Below, piece by piece: positions 1-8,094 of a stretch of 45,441 nt of DNA. The translations under genes and the position numbers were made by a program. Numbering within the stretch: position 1 is the stretch's first letter; each line of letters opens with the position of its first letter. The notes beneath the pieces are model-generated. The model had not been told where the DNA came from. It made no database searches and saw only the letters and a program-made list of their open reading frames with translations. Source of the DNA: Methanobacteriota archaeon (GTDB lineage Archaea; Thermoplasmatota; Thermoplasmata; RBG-16-68-12); NCBI GenBank assembly GCA_005878485.1, contig VBMG01000041.1, forward strand, positions 1-45,441, in the 5' to 3' direction.

Positions 1-152
1 CGGACGCGATGCAGGGGAAGTCCCTCAAGGCGCGCGTCCTCGAAGTCGTCGGCACGGCGGTCTCGATGGGCGTGACCGTCGAGGGGAAGCCTGCGAAAGA
101 GCTGTCAAAGGAGATTCAGGCGGGCAAGTTCGACCGGCAACTCGCGGCCTGA
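1..152 (+). CDS. rpl11: Ribosomal protein uL11, C-terminal fragment (starts upstream of window)
   Basis: Frame from base 3 reads [49 protein letters not shown], typical archaeal L11 C-terminus; followed by L1-L10-L12. Confidence 0.9.
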   Translation, partial: DAMQGKSLKARVLEVVGTAVSMGVTVEGKPAKELSKEIQAGKFDRQLAA

Positions 153-193
153 GTCGTGCACAGGCCGACCGCGCACGGCTTTCGGGTAACACG

Positions 194-1012
194 TCATTGG
201 GCCTTCGGCAGGACCTTCCTTTCCGCCCGTGCTGGACGCGCGAGGTCCAAGAGCATCGCCTCGAGCTGGATCCGGACGAAGTCCATGTCGCCGACCCAAA
301 GTCCCTGGAGCTTGTCCGCCGCGAACTCGCCGTCTCGATAGAACGAGTTCAGGATGAATACTTCCTGGTCGCTTGGAAAGACATAGGTGTGCGCGAGCCG
401 CGTCGTCGAGAGAGGCCGCGCCGGGAAATGAAACTGCACGCGCGTGGTCCGGCCCAGGAGGCCACTCAGCTCCGCCAAGTCCGACCGGTTCGATTCGTTC
501 AGGACGACCCGAACGAGACGGCGCGAACGCCCGAGCGCGTCGAACAGGAGGTGCAGGATCTCCGGCGCGACGGGGAACGGACTCACGCAGAGGATCTGGC
601 CGCTGCTCGAAAGGATCACTTCGCGGAGCTTGCGTCCGATCGACTCCGCGCCTTTGTAGATCCACACATCCGTCTCGGGAGCGCGCCCCTTCGAGGGGGA
701 GCTCTCCCTGAGACCGCCGACGATTTCCGCGGCGGCGACCAGGTCGTCGCCTCTCGTCTGCTGGGCCTCTTCCGCCACGATTCGGGGCGCGCGGGCACGG
801 TATCGATTCGGCCGCTCGCGGGACACTTCGATCCAGCCCTTTGTTTGGAGCGATTGGAGGATGCGATACACCGCGGGATACTGGACGCCGAGGAGCTGAC
901 TCACCTGATGGGCCGTCGACACGCCATTCCGCACCAAGCCCAGATAGGCCCGCCCTTCTTTCCCGGTGAGGCCGAGCGTCTCGAGCGCCCGCCCGATGTC
1001 CTCCTCCCGCAT
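194..1012 (-). CDS. TrmB-family transcriptional regulator (N-terminal wHTH, C-terminal effector domain)
   Basis: 272 aa ORF; N-term ALETLGLTGKEGRAYLGLVRNGVSTAHQVSQLLGVQYPAVYRILQSLQTKGWIEV is a TrmB-type wHTH. Confidence 0.85.
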   Translation of the reverse strand: MREEDIGRALETLGLTGKEGRAYLGLVRNGVSTAHQVSQLLGVQYPAVYRILQSLQTKGWIEVSRERPNRYRARAPRIVAEEAQQTRGDDLVAAAEIVGGLRESSPSKGRAPETDVWIYKGAESIGRKLREVILSSSGQILCVSPFPVAPEILHLLFDALGRSRRLVRVVLNESNRSDLAELSGLLGRTTRVQFHFPARPLSTTRLAHTYVFPSDQEVFILNSFYRDGEFAADKLQGLWVGDMDFVRIQLEAMLLDLARPARAERKVLPKAQ

Positions 1013-1032
1013 CGGGCCGGCTAGGGAAGCCC

Positions 1033-1042
1033 GCTACAAAAG
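1033..1042 (-). promoter_or_regulatory. Candidate TATA element of the TrmB gene (minus strand GCTTTTGTAG)
   Basis: About 25 nt upstream of the ATG at 1012, consistent with a leaderless or short-leader archaeal transcript. Confidence 0.4.
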
Positions 1043-1053
1043 CGTTGCGCGCG

Positions 1054-1074
1054 TTATCAGCCAGTCGCTGATAA
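1054..1074. promoter_or_regulatory. Operator candidate: perfect inverted repeat TTATCAGC-CAGTC-GCTGATAA
   Basis: 8-bp perfect arms, 5-nt spacer, between divergent TrmB gene and rpl1. Confidence 0.65.
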
Positions 1075-1264
1075 TTTGATTCATGCGTGGCCCGCACCGC
1101 GAAGGAACCGCGATTTGGAGGAAGGCCCTCGTCCGCTGCCCATCGGCCGCGCGATTCGCCGGAGGGCTCGAGTCCCGCAAAGCCTTATTAGGGCCACACT
1201 CTTTCGCCGCCTCCCCCGTGCAGGAGGCTCCGTTGGCCGCGCGCACTGCAGGAGGCGATTTCCC

Positions 1265-1903
1265 TTGGCGGACAAGCATTCGGTTGAGACGATCAAGAAG
1301 CTCTTGGAGGCCGCGAAGCCCCGGGAGTTCAAGGAGTCCGTCGAGGTCTCGGTGAACCTGCGGGACGTCGACCTGTCCGTGCCGAAGAATCGCGTGGACG
1401 AGGAAGTCGTCCTTCCGAAGGGGCGCGGCAAACCGATTCGCGTTTGCGTGTTCGCCTCCGGGGAACTCGCCTTGAAGGCGCGGGCCGTCGCGGACCTCGT
1501 CATCCAGCCGCAGGAGATCGAGGAATACGCGAGCGACAAGCGGAAGGCGCGGGCCCTTGCGGCCGCGTACGATTTCTTCATCGCCGAGGCGCCGCTGATG
1601 CCCGTGATCGGGAAGCGGCTCGGCGTCGTCCTCGGGCCTCGCGGGAGGATGCCACGGCCGCTGCCACCCACGGCGGACCCGACGAACCTAATCAACTCGA
1701 TGCGCAACACGGTCCGCGTCCGGAGTCGCGACAAGCGGACCTTCCACGCGGCGATTGGAACGCGGGACATGCCTCCCGAGGATCTCGCGGACAACCTCGA
1801 CGCCCTGATTCGACGCGTCGTCGGCAAGCTGGAGCGCGGTCGATTCAACATTCAGTCGGCGTACGTGAAGACGACCATGGGTCCCTCCGTGAGGTACCTC
1901 TGA
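1265..1903 (+). CDS. rpl1: Ribosomal protein uL1 (TTG start preceded by GGAGG)
   Basis: LADKHSVETIKKLLEAAKPREFKESVEVSVNLRDVDLSVPKNR...GPRGRMPRPLPPTADP; internal start inside ORF 1076..1903; GGAGG at ~1250-1255. Confidence 0.93.
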   Translation: MADKHSVETIKKLLEAAKPREFKESVEVSVNLRDVDLSVPKNRVDEEVVLPKGRGKPIRVCVFASGELALKARAVADLVIQPQEIEEYASDKRKARALAAAYDFFIAEAPLMPVIGKRLGVVLGPRGRMPRPLPPTADPTNLINSMRNTVRVRSRDKRTFHAAIGTRDMPPEDLADNLDALIRRVVGKLERGRFNIQSAYVKTTMGPSVRYL

Positions 1904-1912
1904 GGTGTAACG

Positions 1913-2794
1913 ATGACCCACGTCGCCCCGTACAAGAAACAGCTCGTCGAGGACCTCGCGGCGCGATGCGCGGCGGCGCGCGTCGTCGGCGTCGCGAACA
2001 TCCACGGGATCCCCGCGCCTCAGTTCCAGGCGATTCGCAAGAAGTTGTCCGGGCGCGCCACGATCACGGTCGCCAAGAACAATCTCTTACGTCTCGCATT
2101 CGAGCAAGCGAGCGCAAAGAAGCCGGAACTCGTCAAGTTGAGCGATACGATCGAAGGGCAGACCGCCGTCGTGACGGCCGACATCAATCCCTTCCGGCTC
2201 TTCAAGGAACTCGAGGCGACGAAATCGCGCGCTCCGGCGCGCGGCGGCGAGGTCGCCCCGGAGGATCTGTGGGTCCGCGCGGGTGAAACGCCCTTCAAGC
2301 CCGGGCCCGTCGTCGGGGAGCTTCAGAAGGCCGGCATCCCCGCGGCGATCGAACGCGGCAAGGTCGTGATTCGTCAGGACAAGCTCTTGGTGAAGACCGG
2401 ACAACGCATCCCGCGAGACGTTGCCCAGCAGCTCGCACGGCTCGAGATCTTCCCGCTCGTCGTGGGGCTCGATCTGCGCGGCGCGTACGAGGCCGGCACC
2501 GTGTTCCGCCGGGAGGCGCTCGCAATCGACGACGCGATCGTTCGGGGCCAAATCGGGCAGGCGGGCCGGCAAGCGTTCGCGCTGGCGCTCGAGATCGCGT
2601 ATGTCACACGAGAGACGATCGGCCCGCTCCTGGCGAAAGCCCACGCCCAGGCTCTGAGCCTCGCGGTCGAATCCGAGTTCCCTACGAAGGAGTCGATCAA
2701 GTTTCTCCTGGCGAAAGCCCAAGCTCAGATGCTCGCCCTCGCGGCCCGCGTACCGAGTACGGCCGGCGAGGGAGATCCACGGAACAGGAGGTGA
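1913..2794 (+). CDS. rpl10: Ribosomal protein uL10 (P0)
   Basis: 293 aa, archaeal L10 signature ([16 protein letters not shown]...[22 protein letters not shown]), position between L1 and L12. Confidence 0.93.
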   Translation: MTHVAPYKKQLVEDLAARCAAARVVGVANIHGIPAPQFQAIRKKLSGRATITVAKNNLLRLAFEQASAKKPELVKLSDTIEGQTAVVTADINPFRLFKELEATKSRAPARGGEVAPEDLWVRAGETPFKPGPVVGELQKAGIPAAIERGKVVIRQDKLLVKTGQRIPRDVAQQLARLEIFPLVVGLDLRGAYEAGTVFRREALAIDDAIVRGQIGQAGRQAFALALEIAYVTRETIGPLLAKAHAQALSLAVESEFPTKESIKFLLAKAQAQMLALAARVPSTAGEGDPRNRR

Positions 2795-2799
2795 CACGA

Positions 2800-3108
2800 A
2801 TGGAATATGTGTACGGCGCGCTGGTCCTGCACGCGGCCGGCAAGCCGGTGAACGAGGAGAACCTGAAGAAGGTCCTCACCGCCGCCGGCGTGAAGGTCGA
2901 CGAAACCCGCGTGAAGGCGCTGACCGCCGCGCTGGAAGGCGTGAACATCGACGAGGCCCTCAAGGCCGCCGTCGCGGTGCCCGCCGCGGCTCCCACGGCC
3001 GCGCCGGCCCCGGAGAAGAAGGAAGAGAAGAAAAAGGAAGAGAAGAAGGAAGAAGAGAAAGTCTCCGAGGAAGAGGCCGCCGCGGGACTGGGCGCGCTCT
3101 TCGGGTAA
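2800..3108 (+). CDS. rpl12: Ribosomal protein P1/L12, ATG start after GGAGGTGA
   Basis: [35 protein letters not shown]...[25 protein letters not shown]. Confidence 0.95.
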   Translation: MEYVYGALVLHAAGKPVNEENLKKVLTAAGVKVDETRVKALTAALEGVNIDEALKAAVAVPAAAPTAAPAPEKKEEKKKEEKKEEEKVSEEEAAAGLGALFG

Positions 3109-3172
3109 GTCCGAAGGACCGCCCTCTCCCGTTTTTCCTTCGCCGCGGAAGGTTAGCGAGAGCGCCTTTGGC

Positions 3173-3198
3173 CTCCCGCGGCACGGTCAGCGCGGGAG
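3173..3198. other. Hairpin: CTCCCGCG-gcacggtcag-CGCGGGAG downstream of rpl12
   Basis: 8-bp perfect inverted repeat in the intergenic region, ~65 bp after the rpl12 stop; T5 run at ~3131. Confidence 0.4.
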
Positions 3199-3315
3199 AC
3201 GTCCCGGCAATACCGTACGCCAAGGTGAGCGAGGTCCGGATCGGTTTCGATGAACCCCGGGCAGCGGTCCCGTCAATCTTCCCCTTTTTTTCGCAGGGCC
3301 GTGCACGCCTGGCGA

Positions 3316-3636
3316 TCAAGCCGGGCTCTTTTTCGCGGCGTCTTGGGCGCGCTTGCTCCGCTCCTTCGCTGTGAAGCCGGTCGCCTTTTCGAGGAATGCG
3401 TTGAACGCCTTGATTGTGTCCGTCGCCACGCTGTCCGAGACGCCGCTCTTCATCGTTATGTCGACGAAAAGTTTCTTTCCGTCGGTCCAGGCAATCATTC
3501 TCTCGACGGCTCCATACGACACGGTGACCTTCGAGCCGTCGACTCCCGCGTCCCCAAACATCTCTGCGGCGATTCGGCGCAAGCCTTCTCCTTCGAGGAC
3601 CTTTCCCGCACCCCGTTTCAGTTCGTAATCGCGCAT
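3316..3636 (-). CDS. Small archaeal conserved protein (tentatively DUF5611/COG4004-like)
   Basis: 106 aa MRDYELKRGAGKVLEGEGLRRIAAEMFGDAG...; family recalled from memory. Confidence 0.6.
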   Translation of the reverse strand: MRDYELKRGAGKVLEGEGLRRIAAEMFGDAGVDGSKVTVSYGAVERMIAWTDGKKLFVDITMKSGVSDSVATDTIKAFNAFLEKATGFTAKERSKRAQDAAKKSPA

Positions 3637-3675
3637 CCGGATCCGGCCCCCCGAACTTCGGGATTCGTAAGAAGG

Positions 3676-4692
3676 TTACGTTTCCAGAATCGCGAGCGGG
3701 TCGGAAGGGCCGAGCATGAACCCCTGGGCTTCCCGGTACGCGCTCCAAACGGCCTTGCAGTCGCACCTGAGGTCCTCGAAATCCTTTCGCAGCCCGAGGG
3801 AAAACTCTTCGATCGCGTTCACGACCGCTCGGTCGCACTTGCCGCAGTTGTGGGCCCCGCGGACCATGCCGCCTGCGGTGGGGTGGCTCTTCACGTGGGC
3901 CTTCAGATCGTGCGTGCGTTCGAGGACCTCGACGACGGACCAAAGCCAGGGTGGCCGGTATTCGCCGCGGCGAAAGAGGCGGTCCACAAGCGTGTGGCTT
4001 TGCACGTTCACCGGGTTGAAGGAGATCGTGTCGCTGTACGGATCCGCATCGTGGCCGGACTGGACCGCGTCCTCGATGGACTCGCGCTCCGTGAGAAAGG
4101 GCGGCTTGACCAGGAGGTACGTCTTGACGCTCGCGCCGGCCTCATGGCAGAGGGCGGCGGCTTTCGCGTGCTCCGGGAGGCCCCACACTTTGTTTACGGC
4201 GTACCGCAGGACGCGTTCGCTCGTCGATTCGAGCCCGAATGCGACCTCGAGCTGATCGGCAAGTTGCACGGCCCGTTCGAGCTGATCCACCCGCAGCAGG
4301 TGGCTCAAGGTTTCGACGATCACCTTGTCACATCGGTCCCCGAGCTCCCGGAGGATCCGTTCGCGAATCTCCGGCGGCACTTCGTGGTCGTCGAAGAAGT
4401 TCCCCGAGGTGTATACCTTCACGAGCGGCTGTCCCGAATGCTTTCTCAGGACGACGTCGAGCTGGTGCCCGATGTCGGCGGGGGCGACTTCCTGGGCCAC
4501 ATCGTTCACGTACCCGCACATGGAGCAGCCGCTGGCCCGGGCCCAGTAGCAACCGCGGGTGCGGAAGATGATCACCCACGCGTCGACGACCTTGCCGTGG
4601 AGGAGGTCTTTCTCCGTCCAGGTGGAGATGTATTCCCGCGGATCGAACTCCCGCGGGCGCCGCTCGTCTTTCACGACTTCCTGGAGTCGCAT
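3676..4692 (-). CDS. Archaeosine-synthesis radical SAM protein (RaSEA-like, TIGR01210-type)
   Basis: Start at MRLQEVVKDERRPREFDPREYISTW; CYWARASGCSMCGY radical SAM-type Cys motif; VKVYTSGNFFDDHEVP; C-terminal CGKCD/CDC. Confidence 0.8.
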   Translation of the reverse strand: MRLQEVVKDERRPREFDPREYISTWTEKDLLHGKVVDAWVIIFRTRGCYWARASGCSMCGYVNDVAQEVAPADIGHQLDVVLRKHSGQPLVKVYTSGNFFDDHEVPPEIRERILRELGDRCDKVIVETLSHLLRVDQLERAVQLADQLEVAFGLESTSERVLRYAVNKVWGLPEHAKAAALCHEAGASVKTYLLVKPPFLTERESIEDAVQSGHDADPYSDTISFNPVNVQSHTLVDRLFRRGEYRPPWLWSVVEVLERTHDLKAHVKSHPTAGGMVRGAHNCGKCDRAVVNAIEEFSLGLRKDFEDLRCDCKAVWSAYREAQGFMLGPSDPLAILET

Positions 4693-4735
4693 GGCCCGGC
4701 GTCGAACGGGCCGATGCGGAAAAACCTTTGCCGGT

Positions 4736-6130
4736 TTATCGGCGGTCGCGGACCGCGGACAGGCCCATGATCGCCCCGACCGCGACGAGGACGAAAGCAA
4801 AGAAGCGAAGGCCGAACGCGAGATTTGGTGCGACGGCAATCCCGGTTTGATACGACAACACGCTGGGCAGGTCCACGAGGACCTCGTACAGGACGAAGAG
4901 CATCACGCCGAACCCCACGAGACTAATCCCGCTTCCGGGACTTCGGTGCCGGTGGACGACCGTTGCGGTCGAGAGCGTGGCGACTTGCGCCGCCGGCCGT
5001 GCGACGACGGCGGAGACGCTCTCCGCTTCCGCCTCCGGCTTCGGGAGGTCCGCCGGTGCATATCGTCGGCAGGCGTCGCACCACCAACGTTCGTACTGCG
5101 CGATCCACCGGAGCGCCGAACCGCAGTTCGGGCACGCGAATTTCGACGTGCTCACCGGAGCATACGCGCGACAGTGGTAGCAATACCAACGTCGATACAA
5201 GGCGATGTAAGTGAGTTCGCGGCCGCAGGTCGGGCATGGATGTATCGTGCGCGCCTGCTGGTAGACAGAAGCCGACGCGACCGAAGGCTGCATTTCCGAA
5301 GGCGTAACGGCTGACGCCGCGGAGAAGGCCTCGACGACGGCCTGCGTGGGCTCGTCCGTTTCGACGACGGCCGAAGCTACCGCGACAGCCGGAGAGGGCA
5401 CCTCCGTCGCGGCCTCCTCCTCCGGGCTCTCCTCCGCCACAACCCGGTCGTCGGGGACCTCCGCGGTGGCGGCCTCCGTTTCGCTCTCTTTGGCGGGCAT
5501 CTCTTCCATGGGAGGCGGTCCCTGCTGTGCCGACACCTCCTCCTCTGGGATTTCTTTCGGCTGGGCCTCGGCCTCGAGTGTATCGAGGTAGCTCAACAGT
5601 CGCTCTCGGAGTTGCTCTTTCGTTCCCGTCGGATCGAGATTGTAGTCTTTGCACAGATCGAGGAGAGTGGTTTTCTTCGCTTGGAAGATTTTGACACGGT
5701 TCAGCGGTTGTGTCGGTCGCTTTGGGGCCGGCTCGTCGGGCGGGATTTCTTCCTCGGCCAGCGGTGCGTGCTCCTGCACAGGTTCCTCGGGCGGTTCGAC
5801 GACCCTCGCCGCGGGCTTCTCGACTTTCGGCGGTTCCGTGAGGAGGACCGTGGGCGCCGTGGAGGCCTCCTGCGTCGGAGGATTGGAGACCGCGTCGTAG
5901 ATCGATTTCAGGTCTGCCTCTTCGGCCGGGAACTTGCTCTCGCGGTAGCAGTAGTAACGATTGTACTCGGTGACGTACGAGAGGATGCCGCCACACGACG
6001 GACAAATTTTCGCCCCTTCGTCGCCGAACCCCTGGGGCGCGTACTGGCCGCACGCATAGCAATAGTGTCGGCGATACTGCTCGAGCAAAGCGAGTTCGCT
6101 ACCGCAGTTGGGACAAGGAAGGCCCGTCAC
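4736..6130 (-). CDS. Membrane-anchored protein with four zinc-ribbon-like repeats and a SAP domain
   Basis: Repeats CPNCGSELALLEQYRRHYCYACGQYAP / CPSCGGILSYVTEYNRYYCYRESKFP / CPTCGRELTYIALYRRWYCYHCRAYAP / CPNCGSALRWIAQYERWWCDACRRYAP; SAP-like KTTLLDLCKDYNLDPTGTKEQLRERLLSYL; two C-terminal TM segments; GTG start at 6130 likely. Confidence 0.75.
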   Translation of the reverse strand: MTGLPCPNCGSELALLEQYRRHYCYACGQYAPQGFGDEGAKICPSCGGILSYVTEYNRYYCYRESKFPAEEADLKSIYDAVSNPPTQEASTAPTVLLTEPPKVEKPAARVVEPPEEPVQEHAPLAEEEIPPDEPAPKRPTQPLNRVKIFQAKKTTLLDLCKDYNLDPTGTKEQLRERLLSYLDTLEAEAQPKEIPEEEVSAQQGPPPMEEMPAKESETEAATAEVPDDRVVAEESPEEEAATEVPSPAVAVASAVVETDEPTQAVVEAFSAASAVTPSEMQPSVASASVYQQARTIHPCPTCGRELTYIALYRRWYCYHCRAYAPVSTSKFACPNCGSALRWIAQYERWWCDACRRYAPADLPKPEAEAESVSAVVARPAAQVATLSTATVVHRHRSPGSGISLVGFGVMLFVLYEVLVDLPSVLSYQTGIAVAPNLAFGLRFFAFVLVAVGAIMGLSAVRDRR

Positions 6131-6259
6131 GCAACGCCGCGGAGGCCGGGTGCCGCGAATAAAAGCTCTTTCATGATTTCCAAAAATGAGATTCTTCACG
6201 ACTTGTATCGCAGGTTCTCGCGGAAACCCTTTTACCGAAAGCCTCCATGGGCTCGCTGC

Positions 6260-6332
6260 GCCACCCTAGCTCAGCCGGTAGAGCAGCCGCCTTGTAAGCG
6301 GCAGGTCGGGAGTTCGATTCTCCCGGGTGGCT
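6260..6332 (+). tRNA. tRNA-Thr (anticodon UGU), intronless, CCA not encoded
   Basis: Acceptor GCCACCC/GGGTGGC, anticodon arm GCCGC-CTTGTAA-GCGGC, T-arm TCGGGAGTTCGATTCTCCCG. Confidence 0.95.
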
Positions 6333-6351
6333 TCGACTCGGAGCCGTTGCG

Positions 6352-6777
6352 CTATTCCAGAAGGAACCCAGCCGGGTTCCGCTCTCGGGGCACCTCTCGG
6401 AACTCGACCTCAAGCCCTGCGGCAATACGGGACGCCTCGTCGCGAAGGCCGCGAAGATGCGCCGCCTTCACACGGTACTCTCCGCGCATCTGCCGAATCA
6501 CGAGCTCGGAGTCGCCGCAGATCAGATACGAGCCCCGCTCACCGTGTGTCCGATCGAGATCACTCAGGTACTGGAGCAGGTAAATCAGACCGAAGTACTC
6601 GGCGATGTTGTTGCTCCGAATGGGGCCGTCCGCGGTTGACAAGTCCGGCACCTGACGGACGATTTTCGTATCGCCCACGACGAACGCAGCCCGCATCGGT
6701 CTGCTCCCTCCGAACTGGTTGCCGGGGCAGGAACCATCGAAGTAGCAGACGATCCGAGAGTCGTTTCCCCGGGACAT
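6352..6777 (-). CDS. Ribonuclease HI-family protein (142 aa)
   Basis: CYFDGSCPGNQ...NNIAEYFGLIYLLQYL...CGDSELVIRQMRGEYRV...FREVPRERNPAGFLLE. Confidence 0.8.
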   Translation of the reverse strand: MSRGNDSRIVCYFDGSCPGNQFGGSRPMRAAFVVGDTKIVRQVPDLSTADGPIRSNNIAEYFGLIYLLQYLSDLDRTHGERGSYLICGDSELVIRQMRGEYRVKAAHLRGLRDEASRIAAGLEVEFREVPRERNPAGFLLE

Positions 6778-6927
6778 TGCCACGCCGGTACAGCGCTCCC
6801 CGGACACTTGAGCGTTGTTCGCACGCCGGCTCGGTTTCGTGCGCCGCCTCAGTCCGTCCCGCGATAATCGGTCAAAAAACGTTACGTACTCTCGGTGCTC
6901 CTCCACCGCAGCCGAAGGGGCCGACAA

Positions 6928-7173
6928 ATGCGATTCCCACGGAGAGGGCCAAGGGCAGTCGTTTCGACTCCTCTTCCCGCGGCGGATCCGCTCCGGATCC
7001 TCTCGGAGTACGTCCTCCACATGTCGATCACGTGCCTCGGAGAGCATGACGTCACTCCGCTCTACGAGGAATACATTCAGGACGCGAGGTTGGGAGATGC
7101 GGAGCGGGCGGAGCTTACCGCGGTGTATCGGACCCTCTTGCCGCGAACAGCCGTAGCCGCTGCGGCCCCCTGA
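6928..7173 (+). CDS. Hypothetical protein
   Basis: ORF 6895..7173 with likely start ATG 6928 (MRFPRRGPRAVVSTPLPAADPLRILSEYVLHM...); no family recognised. Confidence 0.45.
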   Translation: MRFPRRGPRAVVSTPLPAADPLRILSEYVLHMSITCLGEHDVTPLYEEYIQDARLGDAERAELTAVYRTLLPRTAVAAAAP

Positions 7174-7194
7174 CCGAGAGCCCCTACGAAACGC

Positions 7195-7308
7195 CTACCG
7201 GCGTTTGCATTCGGATCGACAGCAATCTGCGCAGCAGGCGGATTCACACCGGCACCCGTGCTGCTCGCGTTCTTCCCCAAGCGCCTGTGCGAGGCTGAGC
7301 GTGATCAC
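7195..7308 (-). CDS. 37-aa cysteine-rich microprotein (metallothionein-like), GTG start, directly downstream of arsM
   Basis: MITLSLAQALGEEREQHGCRCESACCADCCRSECKRR*; 7 Cys in the last 19 residues; GGAGG (7316-7320) 7 nt upstream of the GTG and overlapping the arsM stop region; below the ORF-track size cutoff. Confidence 0.7.
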   Translation of the reverse strand: MITLSLAQALGEEREQHGCRCESACCADCCRSECKRR

Positions 7309-7312
7309 GAGT

Positions 7313-8032
7313 TCACCTCCCGCCCGGTTTTCGAGCGACGAGTGTGACCGCCGAGGCCTCGACCCCGTTTGGCCCCGTGCGCCACGCCCGGTCTTCGGCG
7401 ATGTGAAGTTCCCGAAACCCCGCGTCGCGAATCGTGTTCAGGTATTCCGCGCGGACCATGGCCGTCGCCACACATCCGCAATCATCCTCGATCTTTCCGA
7501 GATCTCGTTCTTGCACGATGTCCGAGATCGCGAGACGCCCTCCCGGCTTCAGGATGCGGAATGCTTCCGCAAACACGGCCGGCTTGTCGGGGCTTAGGTT
7601 GATCACGCAGTTGCTGAGGACGACGTCCGCGATGTTGTCTGCGAGAGGAATCCGTTCGATGGGCGCGAGGACGAACGACGTATTCGGGGCTCGGGGGGAG
7701 TGGGCCGCGCCACGGGCGCGATCGACCATCGCGGGTGTCATGTCGACTCCAATGGCCCGGCCTTGAGCTCCGACGACGCTCGCGGCGAGGAACACATCGA
7801 CGCCGGCGCCCGATCCAAGATCCACGACGGTTTCGCCCGGGTGCAGGCCCGCAACCCGCACCGGATTCCCGCTCCCGAGCCCGAGAACCGATTCCGCTGG
7901 AATTCGCGCCAGCTCGTCGGCCGAGTAGTCGGACGCGCAGCAAGCATTTCCGTTGCAACATCCGGCACCGGTTGCCGCGAGGGCGTACCGCTCTTGGATT
8001 TTCGTGCGGATTGCCTCCATGTCTGAGCCCAT
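7313..8032 (-). CDS. arsM: Arsenite S-adenosylmethyltransferase
   Basis: [39 protein letters not shown]...[37 protein letters not shown] motifs near N-terminus. Confidence 0.9.
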   Translation of the reverse strand: MGSDMEAIRTKIQERYALAATGAGCCNGNACCASDYSADELARIPAESVLGLGSGNPVRVAGLHPGETVVDLGSGAGVDVFLAASVVGAQGRAIGVDMTPAMVDRARGAAHSPRAPNTSFVLAPIERIPLADNIADVVLSNCVINLSPDKPAVFAEAFRILKPGGRLAISDIVQERDLGKIEDDCGCVATAMVRAEYLNTIRDAGFRELHIAEDRAWRTGPNGVEASAVTLVARKPGGR

Positions 8033-8038
8033 GATTAT

Positions 8039-8055
8039 CTACTACCGAATAGTAG
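8039..8055. promoter_or_regulatory. Operator candidate CTACTA-CCGAA-TAGTAG between divergent arsM and TrmB genes
   Basis: 6-bp perfect arms, 5-nt spacer, immediately upstream of the arsM start. Confidence 0.55.
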
Positions 8056-8094
8056 TAGTCAACCTCAAATACCTTCCCTACCTCTGGCTAAGAG

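Noticed and set aside
3250-4770. 506-aa plus-strand ORF
   Set aside because: Antisense to the RaSEA-like and small conserved genes on the minus strand, which have clear family motifs.
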